NCBI GenBank assembly: GCA_001970955.1
Contig: MPUH01000061.1
Coordinates: forward strand, 1-64,000
Source: Stentor coeruleus
Taxonomy: Eukaryota; Ciliophora; Heterotrichea; Heterotrichida; Stentoridae
Direction of reading: 5' to 3'
Length of the DNA stretch: 64,000 nucleotides
Part shown: piece after piece, positions 32,936-41,842 of the stretch
Layout: each line of letters begins with the position of its first letter
Position numbering within the stretch: position 1 is the stretch's first letter
Notes under the pieces: model-generated
What the model was told of the DNA's origin: nothing
What the model saw: the letters and a program-made list of their open reading frames with translations, nothing else
The model's database searches: none
Program-made: the position numbers and the translations under genes

Positions 32936-34099
32936 TTAAAAAAATTTAGTATAAGAATGCCTAAGTATCGGGGTCAATTTAACCCCTGTCGGAGGTAAAG
33001 CAACTGGTAAGGTTTTCCTCGATGTAGTAATTCCATTTTTTAGCATTGGCAGCCTAGCCATTTCAATAGTCGTCCTAACCGTCTTCATTTCCATTAAAAG
33101 CATCTCATCATCCGGGGTTATTTTCCCTGCTTTCCCAGCATCAAAATTTTTCTGTTTGACCCTTTCTCTAGCTAAAACTTCTAAAAAATTCGAATCCTCT
33201 TGATCTTCAATAGAATCCTCAGAACTTCCACTATCAATACTATCTAAACTATTTGTATCTACAATCAAAGAGCTTTTTTTCTCTAAACCTTTCAAATTAT
33301 TCCCTTTTTCCCAGTCACTAAACGTATTCGCCCTAGACAAAAAATGCTTAGTCGAAGTTTTTTTTATCGGTAAAGACAGTCTTTTATTTATAGATTCTTT
33401 ACTTTCTTCATTTGTATATTCTGATAATGTTTTTTCTATTATATAACTTTCAACTTTTGCGATATTTGGCTTTAAGCCACTAGAAAATTTTATAATTTTG
33501 ATGAATCTTAACCAAAGCTTGTCTTCAAGGTCTTTGACGAATTCAAAAATTATGTTTTCTATAATGAGTTTTTGAGATTTTTCTAAGACTGGAAGGAGAG
33601 ATAAAGCGATATCTCTAGCTTGAGAATGTAGGGTAGGGTTTGTCACTGCATAGAAAGATCCTGAGACGTTTTGACTGAATTCTGATTTGTAACGAAAATC
33701 ATCGAAAAGAAGTTCCATAGAAAAGAATGAAGTGTCATCTTGGATGTTGTGACTGAGTTTTTGAATCAAATGCACTTGGTTTAGTTTTCTAGAGCCATGG
33801 AGGATTTGCTTAACTTTTTCTGCAGAAAGAGAAATCCGGCCTTTGTTTGTTATAGCGTAGCATATAATTTTGGTTTTATAGGTTGAAGCTGTAGTTTTTT
33901 TATGATCTTTGAAGATTTTAATAAGTATTGAGTTTATACCTCCGATTCTGGTTGATAAGCATTCAATACAGTTTTGACGATCGTTGAAAAATATCTTTTT
34001 GCATTGGTTTTCTATAAAAGAATAAGTTTGGAGAATAGGAACTTTTATTTTGTTTGAGGATAAGCACGATAAAAGAGCTGGATAGTCCTTTAATTCCAT
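32936..34099 (-). CDS. Uncharacterised protein, paralogue of the 9483-10595 gene (387 aa)
   Basis: ATG at 34099, intronless. The N-terminal 215 residues align in order with the 370-aa protein coded at 9483-10595 (see that entry for matching segments), with low identity, so the two are old paralogues. After residue 215 it becomes Ser/Lys/Asp-rich with an acidic patch (SIDSGSSEDSIEDQEDS, about 290-306), and ends in a basic tail (LRHSYTKFF). No known domain; predicted mixed helical globular region plus disordered tail. Function unknown. Confidence 0.78.
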   Translation of the reverse strand: MELKDYPALLSCLSSNKIKVPILQTYSFIENQCKKIFFNDRQNCIECLSTRIGGINSILIKIFKDHKKTTASTYKTKIICYAITNKGRISLSAEKVKQILHGSRKLNQVHLIQKLSHNIQDDTSFFSMELLFDDFRYKSEFSQNVSGSFYAVTNPTLHSQARDIALSLLPVLEKSQKLIIENIIFEFVKDLEDKLWLRFIKIIKFSSGLKPNIAKVESYIIEKTLSEYTNEESKESINKRLSLPIKKTSTKHFLSRANTFSDWEKGNNLKGLEKKSSLIVDTNSLDSIDSGSSEDSIEDQEDSNFLEVLARERVKQKNFDAGKAGKITPDDEMLLMEMKTVRTTIEMARLPMLKNGITTSRKTLPVALPPTGVKLTPILRHSYTKFF

Positions 34100-34590
34100 T
34101 ATGTTACAGGAATATTTCTTAAAATATACTTGAAAACAATTAGGACTAAGATGAAAAAAATATGGAAATCATTTTATTGGGATAAGTGAAGTTATAAATA
34201 AAAGATAGGGAAATTGTTTTTTGGGTTATCAAGTAAATATAATAAAATATTAGAGGAAAGTAGTTAGATTTATTAAAGGAAAAAGAAATGAAGTGAATTA
34301 AATTATGATAAGATTTTGGTAAATTTGTCATAATTATATGTTAGAAAACTTTAGAGATGTGTTTTTTTTTTATATTTGGTGTTTTATTTTGTGGATAGAA
34401 ATAAATATTTATATGATTGATGTATATTTTTTGATACATTTTTGAGTTTTTTATAGAGGTAGTGTAGAATAAATACATAAGTGGTTTTAAGGTATTTTTA
34501 AATTGAAGATTAAATTTGTAATGTTTTTACCCATTATCAATTCATATACAAATATACCACTAAATCAGATAATAATAAATATTCAGAATT
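34100..34590. promoter_or_regulatory. Upstream region of the 32936-34099 gene
   Basis: G/T-rich on the plus strand to about 34520, hence G-poor on the coding strand of that gene. Nothing else recognised. Confidence 0.45.
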
Positions 34591-34893
34591 ATGAGTAAAT
34601 TTGTAAAAGTTCTTTTATTTTGCTGCTACAAAAGCATGATCTTTATTTTCTATAATAAAACTGATTATTTTATATAAAAATTGAAAATTATTTATAATAA
34701 ACAAGCAGATAAGGTAAAAGAAAATATTGAACCTGTGGTAAAAAATATAGAATCAAAAAAAAATAATGACAAAACATCAGCTGCAAATGGGAAAAATAAT
34801 CTTAACCAAGACAATTTTTAAGAAAACATAGAGATGAATAAAAACTTAGAGTCAAGTGAGAGTTGTAGTATTTCATCTGGGAGTAATCAATAA
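34591..34893 (+). pseudogene. Possible small decayed gene, 100 codons with two in-frame TAA
   Basis: ATG at 34591 opens a frame that stays protein-like for 100 codons to TAA 34891-34893, interrupted by TAA near 34663 and near 34819. The first part is hydrophobic (VLLFCCYKSMIFIFY), like a signal or membrane anchor. The second is Lys/Asn/Glu-rich (KQADKVKENIEPVVKNIES), and the end is Ser-rich (SSESCSISSGSNQ). Neither stop lies in a 15-nt GT-AG intron that keeps the frame. Either a recently lost host gene or chance. Confidence 0.35.
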
Positions 34894-35120
34894 ATAAAAA
34901 TCTTAAATACATAAAGAATATTAAATTATTTATTGTAAATTATACCTAGATTTTTGTTTATGTTATAAAAAATATTTTACAAACAACAGGATTCTTATAA
35001 TTTCAGTTCTCNATATTATACTTAGGACTATTTTCTTATAATTTCAGTTCTCTATGTTATAATTAGGACTATTAAAAATCTATTTAGCTAATAAGTTAAT
35101 TATTCTAACATATTAAAATA
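34894..35120. other. Promoter of the ubiquitin protease gene, with an N junction
   Basis: It contains N at 35012. The sequence left of it (ttcttataatttcagttctc) recurs 41 bp further on, and the sequence right of it recurs with small differences: an unmerged contig overlap, possibly of two alleles. Confidence 0.7.
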
Positions 35121-37886
35121 ATGAGTGAAGACTCTGGACTGGATTTAGTAAATGAACTTTTATCTGAAAATCGTACACAAGCAGCTTTGGAGCAACTTGA
35201 TAAAATCCTCGGACCATGCGAAAACAGTGATATATTTTATAAAGCCCATGAAATCTATGAAACCCTTGGTAATTTTGCCCAGGCAAGGCAAGCACTTATA
35301 AAAGCAGTGGACTATAGTAAAGACTCAGCCCAATTAACTAAATCATCAGAGAAGCTGAAACATTATCAAGAGTTGCTAAAAGGCAAAGAAGAATTCGAAG
35401 AGTTCAACAGACTAAACAAAGTAAGTGAACTACACGAAGGAAGCTTATGGCACCTAATAAGCAAAATCTGGCTTAGAAAATGGGAAGAATACTTACTATG
35501 GGAAAATCAGCATCCAGGACCAATATCAAACACAGATATAATCGACACAAAAGATTTTATTCAAGACCAGAGACCAGGTAAATCTTATACAAACATTCTT
35601 TTAAAACCAGAATGTAAAGAAAACATTGATTTTATCTTAGCATCAAAACCAGCATATTCATTTTTATTGAAAAAATACGGAAGTGATAATAATATCTTCA
35701 AGAGATGGTGTATATCTTTAAATGATGATGGATCAGGTTTACATATTGAATTAAGGCAAAAAGCTTTACAAGTGAGAATAATACCAGACTCTTCTGATAA
35801 AAAATATACTTTTTATATGAGTAGAATTGAAACTTTAATGAATTTGAAGGAAAAAATATGCGCTTTTAGGAAAGATTTGGGGGATTTCGAGTTCAGAGCA
35901 TGGAAAGCTGGAATAGATATTAGTCTACCTGAAGCTTTTACTGAGAAAAAGCACACTTTTGATGGGAAAATACTTAATGAAAGCTGTATAATTGAAGACT
36001 GTGAGATCGCGGAAAACGATATGATTGTTGCTGAATTCAAATACCTTTCTGAATGGGTTTTATACCGTTCTGGCGACATCTGTTGTTTTTGTAAGAATTC
36101 AGGCGACCTAAAATTTTGCCTTGGATGTAAAGTTGTCAAATACTGCAGCAAAAAATGTCAACAAGACGACTTCCGCAGCCACAAAGATTTTTGTCACAAA
36201 GTAAAACAATCAAGTAAAACAAAATCTGGCCTAGTAGGTTTAAACAATCTTGGTAACACATGTTTTATGAACTCTTCTCTTCAATGTGTTCTTCATATAA
36301 AAGACTTAAAATCTTATTTTTTATCCCAAGCCTACAAATCTCATATAAACACAAACAATCCATTAGGGACTAAAGATGCAGCTCTAGCAAAAGTATTCGC
36401 TGAAATGATGGAAAATATATGGCTTGGTAATGAGAGTGTAATTTCCCCTTGGAGTTTTAAAAAAATCATATCGAAATTCGCCCCACAGTTCACAGGATAT
36501 GAACAACATGATTCACATGAGCTTTTGACCTATTTATTGACAGGATTACATGAAGATCTTAATCAAATAAAAAAAAAACCTTATGTTGAAAAACCTGATT
36601 GTGATAATGTTGATGATAAAAAAGCATCTAAAGAAGCTTGGGATTGGTTTTTGACTAGAAACAAGAGTGTTTTTGTGGATTTTATGTATGGACAGTTGAA
36701 ATCAACATTGAAATGCCCGGACTGTGGGAGGAATTCTATAACATTCGACCCATTTTTAACTTTTGGGGTTAATATTCCTAATGCAAATAAGAAATCGTGT
36801 ACTGTCATACTTGTTATGCTAGATAATACATTGATTAAACAGGAAATTACCCTTATGTCAAATACTACTATTGTAAGGATTAAGTCTTTGATTGCTGAAA
36901 AACATAAATTAAAGAATATTGTTTTATGCTATTATAACAAACTAAGCATTCAAGGAATTTGTGAAGATTATTCTGATGTTAGTGATTATAAAGAAAAACT
37001 TCTTATTGCTTATGAACAAAAAACTAAAACTAAAGGTATGTACCCGATACCATTGAGATTTATTTTAGATAATGATTCTAAATACATAATCTCTTTTACT
37101 AGGCTTATGTTTTTCCACCAGCAAAAGACCTTTGCGAAAATCCACTCGACGCTGAAAAAAAGACTCCCTGGTAAGTTTAATATCAATATTATCAACACAG
37201 CAGGTTATACAGGGATTTTCAATAAAACCCGTTTACCCTGCGACTTTTGTGGTTTAACCGAATGCAAAAACTGTCCTTTACCTAAAACCCATTGTACATT
37301 ATATAACGCAATAGAGTCTATGAAAAATAACGAAGGACAATTTATGTTAGAAATAGCATTTGACCCAAATAATGAGTTTGCAAATATGTGTAACAGTTTA
37401 GTTGATTCAATCCCAATAAATGAAGATTTATCTTATGGTGAGCATTTTACACTATTTAATTGTCTTGATTACTCATTAAGATCTGAAACATTAGATATTG
37501 GTAATGAATGGTATTGTAGTGGATGTAAAAAACATGTGCAAGCTCTTAAGTCTTTAGAGTTGTATATACTACCTAAAGTGCTAATTTTTCATTTAGTTCG
37601 GTTTAAAAGCCGTGGAGTTTTTTCACAGAAAAATACGGAGTTTGTTGAGTTTCCGATTAAAGGTTTGAGTCTTGAGGCTTATACGGCTACAAAAAATAGT
37701 GGAGTTTATGACTTGTTTGCTGTGTCGAATCATTATGGGAGTTTGGGTGGAGGACATTTTACTGCTTGTGTTGATGTTGAAGGGATTTGGTATTTTATGG
37801 ATGATTCTAGTGTAACACAGGTTAGTGAGGATAAAGTAGTATCTTCAGCGGCTTATATACTTTTTTATCGTTTACGTGATGATTAG
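35121..37886 (+). CDS. Ubiquitin carboxyl-terminal hydrolase with DUSP and MYND domains (921 aa)
   Basis: Deubiquitinating cysteine protease of the USP (C19) family. Order seen: a TPR-like helical N-terminus (about 1-95); a DUSP domain (about 100-215; HPGPISNTDII is the typical Pro-Gly segment); a ubiquitin-like region (about 220-310); a MYND zinc finger with Cys/His ligands from C321 to C357 (CCFCKNSGDLKFCLGCK, then YCSKKCQ); and the USP catalytic domain from about 373. The Cys box is GLVGLNNLGNTCFMNSSLQ with catalytic C381; the QQHDSHELL box is EQHDSHELL near 458; the His box is GGGHFTACV with H879, followed by WYFMDDSSV. Zinc-ribbon CxxC pairs lie within the catalytic core. Resembles USP4/11/15/19-type enzymes. 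Its last codons are repeated after the N at 38018; the first copy is taken as the gene. Confidence 0.94.
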   Translation: MSEDSGLDLVNELLSENRTQAALEQLDKILGPCENSDIFYKAHEIYETLGNFAQARQALIKAVDYSKDSAQLTKSSEKLKHYQELLKGKEEFEEFNRLNKVSELHEGSLWHLISKIWLRKWEEYLLWENQHPGPISNTDIIDTKDFIQDQRPGKSYTNILLKPECKENIDFILASKPAYSFLLKKYGSDNNIFKRWCISLNDDGSGLHIELRQKALQVRIIPDSSDKKYTFYMSRIETLMNLKEKICAFRKDLGDFEFRAWKAGIDISLPEAFTEKKHTFDGKILNESCIIEDCEIAENDMIVAEFKYLSEWVLYRSGDICCFCKNSGDLKFCLGCKVVKYCSKKCQQDDFRSHKDFCHKVKQSSKTKSGLVGLNNLGNTCFMNSSLQCVLHIKDLKSYFLSQAYKSHINTNNPLGTKDAALAKVFAEMMENIWLGNESVISPWSFKKIISKFAPQFTGYEQHDSHELLTYLLTGLHEDLNQIKKKPYVEKPDCDNVDDKKASKEAWDWFLTRNKSVFVDFMYGQLKSTLKCPDCGRNSITFDPFLTFGVNIPNANKKSCTVILVMLDNTLIKQEITLMSNTTIVRIKSLIAEKHKLKNIVLCYYNKLSIQGICEDYSDVSDYKEKLLIAYEQKTKTKGMYPIPLRFILDNDSKYIISFTRLMFFHQQKTFAKIHSTLKKRLPGKFNINIINTAGYTGIFNKTRLPCDFCGLTECKNCPLPKTHCTLYNAIESMKNNEGQFMLEIAFDPNNEFANMCNSLVDSIPINEDLSYGEHFTLFNCLDYSLRSETLDIGNEWYCSGCKKHVQALKSLELYILPKVLIFHLVRFKSRGVFSQKNTEFVEFPIKGLSLEAYTATKNSGVYDLFAVSNHYGSLGGGHFTACVDVEGIWYFMDDSSVTQVSEDKVVSSAAYILFYRLRDD

Positions 37887-38189
37887 ATTATAGTAAATTA
37901 TAGAAATAAAGGAAGTGTTGGTTTTAGATATAAGCTGTGTTTAGGAAAGTACCTTTTTTTAAGATTTTTTAGTGTGGAGATTGCTGAGGGGTTTATTAAT
38001 GTTTTAGAATGGTTGGGNAGCGGCTTATATACTTTTTTATCGTTTACGTGATGATTAGATTATAGTAAATTATAGAAATAAAGGAAGTGTTGGTTTTAGA
38101 TATAAGCTGTGTTTAGGAAAGTACCTTTTTTTAAGATTTTTTAGTGTGGAGATTGCTGAGGGGTTTATTAATGTTTTAGAATGGTTGGG
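37847..38189. repeat. 171-bp duplication around an N (assembly overlap)
   Basis: 37847-38017 and 38019-38189 appear identical and are separated by the single N at 38018. The first copy contains the real end of the ubiquitin protease gene; the second repeats it out of context. Almost certainly one locus printed twice at a scaffold join. Confidence 0.93.
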
Positions 38190-38468
38190 ATGTAGGAATT
38201 ATAGGGAAATTGATAAAAAAATGGTTTTGTGTTTGGGTAGAGTAAACTCACATATTTTGCAAAACCAAAAAGTCCTATCTTATACAAACATCATCATATC
38301 TTATATAAAAAAACTCACACTTTTTCTTATCTACCCTATAATCTTATCATCTAATTTTCCAGTTTTTTATATGCCAATTTCCCAAATATCTTCAAAAAGA
38401 AATATCATTTTCTTAAAATATGACATTTATCGAAAAAGTATATATAATATACTTAACCCATAATAAAA

Positions 38469-38894
38469 ATGAGTTATTCAAAACTCTCGACAAAATCCGT
38501 CTCAAAAAACTTCGTGTCACAAAAAAGCTGCCATAAAAAGGATTTCATAATCTCAGGTGAGTTCATAAGTGGAAAATCAGATGTTTCTTTAGACTTTAGT
38601 TCATCAATTGGGGATAAAGAATCATTGGATGGAAAAGAAATCGGCAATCGAGAGTTGAACCTAATGGCAGAGCTTGAAGCATTAGATGCAAGTGTTATTC
38701 CAAATGATAGTAATTCAGTATCTATGATCAAAGCCTTAAACGTTGAAGACTTCAAAGAGGAGGGAAAAAGAGATGAGCAGCTGGTAAAACAGCGACCGCT
38801 GATCTTAGAAAACAGCCAAATCAAGCACAAATGGTGGTGCCATAATTGTATTGCCCTTGAAGATCGCAGCAAAACTAACTGCGAAATAATCTAA
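38469..38894 (+). CDS. Hypothetical small acidic protein with Cys-containing tail (141 aa)
   Basis: ATG at 38469. Residues 1-110 are Ser/Asp/Glu/Lys-rich and probably disordered. The end is distinct: HKWWCHNCIALEDRS near residues 118-132 has a WWCxxC pair, and the protein ends NCEII. A C-terminal Cys four from the end with Ile last could serve as a prenylation (geranylgeranyl) signal, but the Glu after Cys is atypical, so this is a weak guess. No family recognised. Confidence 0.68.
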   Translation: MSYSKLSTKSVSKNFVSQKSCHKKDFIISGEFISGKSDVSLDFSSSIGDKESLDGKEIGNRELNLMAELEALDASVIPNDSNSVSMIKALNVEDFKEEGKRDEQLVKQRPLILENSQIKHKWWCHNCIALEDRSKTNCEII

Positions 38895-40148
38895 CCCTGC
38901 CAGCCTCAGTCTATTTAATAATTTTGATTAATACCCTATAAACTGTATCTTTTTTCTAAAACTTAAACTATTTTAATGTTTAGTTGGTAATTCTAAACTT
39001 AGATTGTTATGAAAACTTATTAGAAACTTTCGAGTTTAACATTATTATTAATCCCTATAGTATAAATTATAACTGACTTTAAAGCAAGTTATTAGATGAA
39101 TATAAGCCTTCATATGATTTTTTTTTGTCTTTGAGTAGTTTCGAATTTTTATTTCAGAACTGTTTCTTTGAGTAAATAGTTATTTATTTTATAAAGATAG
39201 TGATAAGATATTAAAAGAAATATTATAATGTTTGAATTTCTAATAACAATAAGAATTATAATTATTGAAGGTTTTGAGTATATTATTACTTTTATAGAGA
39301 GCCCAGATTTTATAGTTTTGCCAATACATGGAGTTATAAACTATGTTTGAGTGGAGAGTTTTTTGCTTTAAGGGTATTAAGGAGGATTTTTTTATATTTT
39401 TTATTTTTGGACTTGCAGAGGTTTTGAAGCTGAGAGTATTTGAAAATAGATTTTTCGGATACAGAAGGTAGGGTTAGCTGAGTATGTGCTGAACCTTGGT
39501 TTTGTATTGGAATTAAAAGCTTTTTCTTTGAAGAATTTGGGGCAATTTCATCTTAAAAGGTGAGTAATCAGATATTTTATATGAAATTATACTTATGGAT
39601 AGTGAGATTTATTTATACTGGTTAAGTTTTTTAGGATTCAAAAAATTATCGGTTGATTTATCATATTTTAGCATTAAATTCTAAGAAATCATTTGCGTTT
39701 TGTCAAAAATTTATTATTGATAGATTGTTTTGCAATATGTTTTTTATTTGTAATAAGTGTGAGAGTTGGTAAATAAATATTATTCAAAGTTTTATTTAAG
39801 TGTAAATATTCAATCAATTAATTTCTTAATTTTTTTTTATCATTGTGGATATGATATTATATGCTTTTATTTTGTATAATCTTCAAATGCTCTAACAAGT
39901 AACTTAATCTTAACAACAAATTTTCAAAGATACTTTCTATGATTGTTTCATAGTAACTGGGATAATGTATTATATGATGAATAAAATAAAATTTTTGAAA
40001 AAACAAGAAAATTTCTTAAGACGACTTTGAATATTTTTTGTAAACAATAATGAATCTAATAAAACATTATAATCATATCATCACACTACATATTATATAG
40101 ACTAAAATATTTCCAATACTTTATTAGAAAAGGCTATATTAAAATTAA
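38895..40148. other. 1.25-kb intergenic region
   Basis: It holds a possible minus-strand coding fragment (separate entry at 39335-39555). The rest is AT-rich; the last 150 bp are A/C-rich before the start at 40149. Confidence 0.5.
39335..39555 (-). pseudogene. Possible unstarted coding fragment (about 72 codons)
   Basis: On the minus strand a stop-free run of about 72 codons reads DEIAPNSSKKKLLIPIQNQ onward, through PSVSEKSIFKYSQLQNLCKS, to KNSPLKHSL and TAA. It looks like Stentor-type basic protein, but no in-frame ATG begins it; an ATG just upstream is in another frame and no 15-nt intron joins them. The plus strand to its right is G/T-rich, as expected upstream of a minus-strand gene. It may be a broken host gene or chance. 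Confidence 0.35.
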
Positions 40149-41147
40149 ATGGACTGCCCTGCCGATGTTTTTAACGAGGTTCGATGGATAGCAGCTGAAT
40201 ACTCAACTTTACGTAATGGGTTCTCAAAATGGAGGAGTTTTAAATACAAAATCGATAAAATCCCAGAGAGCAAAATATCTTTACAAGAAATTTCAGATGA
40301 AAAGTACTTTTTGATTTACTCTGAGTCTCGGAATACAATCCAAGGCATACTTTATACTAGTGTAGAAAAGAGAATGAACATAAAACAAAGTAAAGTTGTG
40401 TTTTATGCTATAAAAAGACTTTGGGATCTTTTAAACCCTTTCCATTTGCCAGGGATTTCTAAAAAAGTGTATGTTAGGCTGCTTATTTATGTGTACTTTT
40501 ATTATTTGAATTGTAATAGTGAGATTTCACAATCGGAAGAATATGCTGCTGAAGATGCAGAGATGGATTTTAAAGGGGAAGTTTGTATGGGATTTGTTGA
40601 TTTCTATATGAGTGTATTTGAAATCATAGATTATTTTACTAAAAGTTACTTAATGAGTGAATACTCACGTTTCTTAAATGTCCTTATCGACAAACTTGAA
40701 AGGGCATTTTGGTTCAATGGTCTTGACTTACACAACAAACTTCATATCGACCCATCTTGTCAAACCCACATGCCCTGGATGCTCCAATACATGAAAGTTC
40801 CAAACATTAAAAATCGAAATCTTTTAACAGCTTCAAACAATGTAAAAGTTTCACAAAGGCTACTTCATAAACCTGAACACATAATTGATATGACAAATAA
40901 TGTTATTTTAGAAAAACGGATGAATCGACTTAGTCGTATGCAAAGTGTACCTATTAAATATATTGTCCTTAATAGATCATCTCAATCTCCTGAAAGAAGT
41001 AAAAGATCTAGACCTTCTACTAGATGTAAACCTCCACCTAAGAAAATTATGAGGTTTAGGAAAAACTCGCATATTTTGGAAGATGTGATTGAAAGAAGGA
41101 AACCTCAGATGTTTAGTAAAGCACAGGAGATTTTTTTTTCTCAATAA
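40149..41147 (+). CDS. Uncharacterised protist-type protein (332 aa)
   Basis: Intronless, ATG at 40149. A central block at about residues 110-175 (KKVYVRLLIYVYFYYLN, then EYAAEDAEMDFKGE, then FVDFYMSVFEIIDYFTKS) matches, from memory, a recurrent pattern of uncharacterised ciliate and other protist proteins (AAEEDW..D..G, M....F..SLFELADLWT). The C-terminal 90 residues are basic and Arg/Ser-rich (RSSQSPERSKRSRPSTR), probably disordered. Function unknown. Confidence 0.78.
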   Translation: MDCPADVFNEVRWIAAEYSTLRNGFSKWRSFKYKIDKIPESKISLQEISDEKYFLIYSESRNTIQGILYTSVEKRMNIKQSKVVFYAIKRLWDLLNPFHLPGISKKVYVRLLIYVYFYYLNCNSEISQSEEYAAEDAEMDFKGEVCMGFVDFYMSVFEIIDYFTKSYLMSEYSRFLNVLIDKLERAFWFNGLDLHNKLHIDPSCQTHMPWMLQYMKVPNIKNRNLLTASNNVKVSQRLLHKPEHIIDMTNNVILEKRMNRLSRMQSVPIKYIVLNRSSQSPERSKRSRPSTRCKPPPKKIMRFRKNSHILEDVIERRKPQMFSKAQEIFFSQ

Positions 41148-41842
41148 TAAATTTGATGATTATAAATAAGTTTTTATGGATTCTGATGAGGATTTCAAAG
41201 TTTTTTGAAGGAGGTGGGAAGCGTTTTAGGCTGTATTTGACTTTAGCTTTGGATTTGGAAATTTTTATATGTTTTAGAGAAAAATATAATAATTTTACAC
41301 TATGACAGAGAAGATTTTTGTAGTTCTTTAAAAAAAAAATTTTTTTTATTATAAAGTGCATGCTCTCATAAATAAGCTAATCTCAAAGATGCACGACCTT
41401 AAAACCATAAACTCAAGTATTTTACCAAAAGAAACTAAAAAAGCACAATCCAATCAAAACCCCAATCAAGCTTCAATAATTTATCTAAAACTGAAAGCTT
41501 AATAAATTAAACTATTTATATCTTATTTTAAAAAAGCCATAACCCAACTCTTACCACCTATTTCAATAACAACACAAAAATCCCAAACTTACAACCCCTC
41601 TCCAACAATACACATAAACCAACTTATAAAAAAATCTTCCAACATTTAAATATTATCACAAAAAAAAAATCCTCAACCCTAAAAATTTTTCCATCAATTT
41701 CTACCCTTTATTTCAAAATTAACTCTACCTAACTTAAAACCCATAATATCCTCCTAAGACCCATCTATAATATCCTATATAAACTAACCATAAACCAATA
41801 ATTCCATCATCCAAATTTCCATATAAAAAAAGTTATCTTAAA
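41148..41842. promoter_or_regulatory. Upstream region of the protein kinase gene
   Basis: 41148-41280 is G/T-rich (3' flank of the previous gene); from about 41350 to 41842 it is strongly A/C/T-rich with few G. No coding frame. Confidence 0.5.

Noticed and set aside
38146-38463. 105-aa frame after the ubiquitin protease
   Set aside because: It begins in the duplicated overlap after the N at 38018, and the rest is A/T-rich promoter DNA of the next gene.
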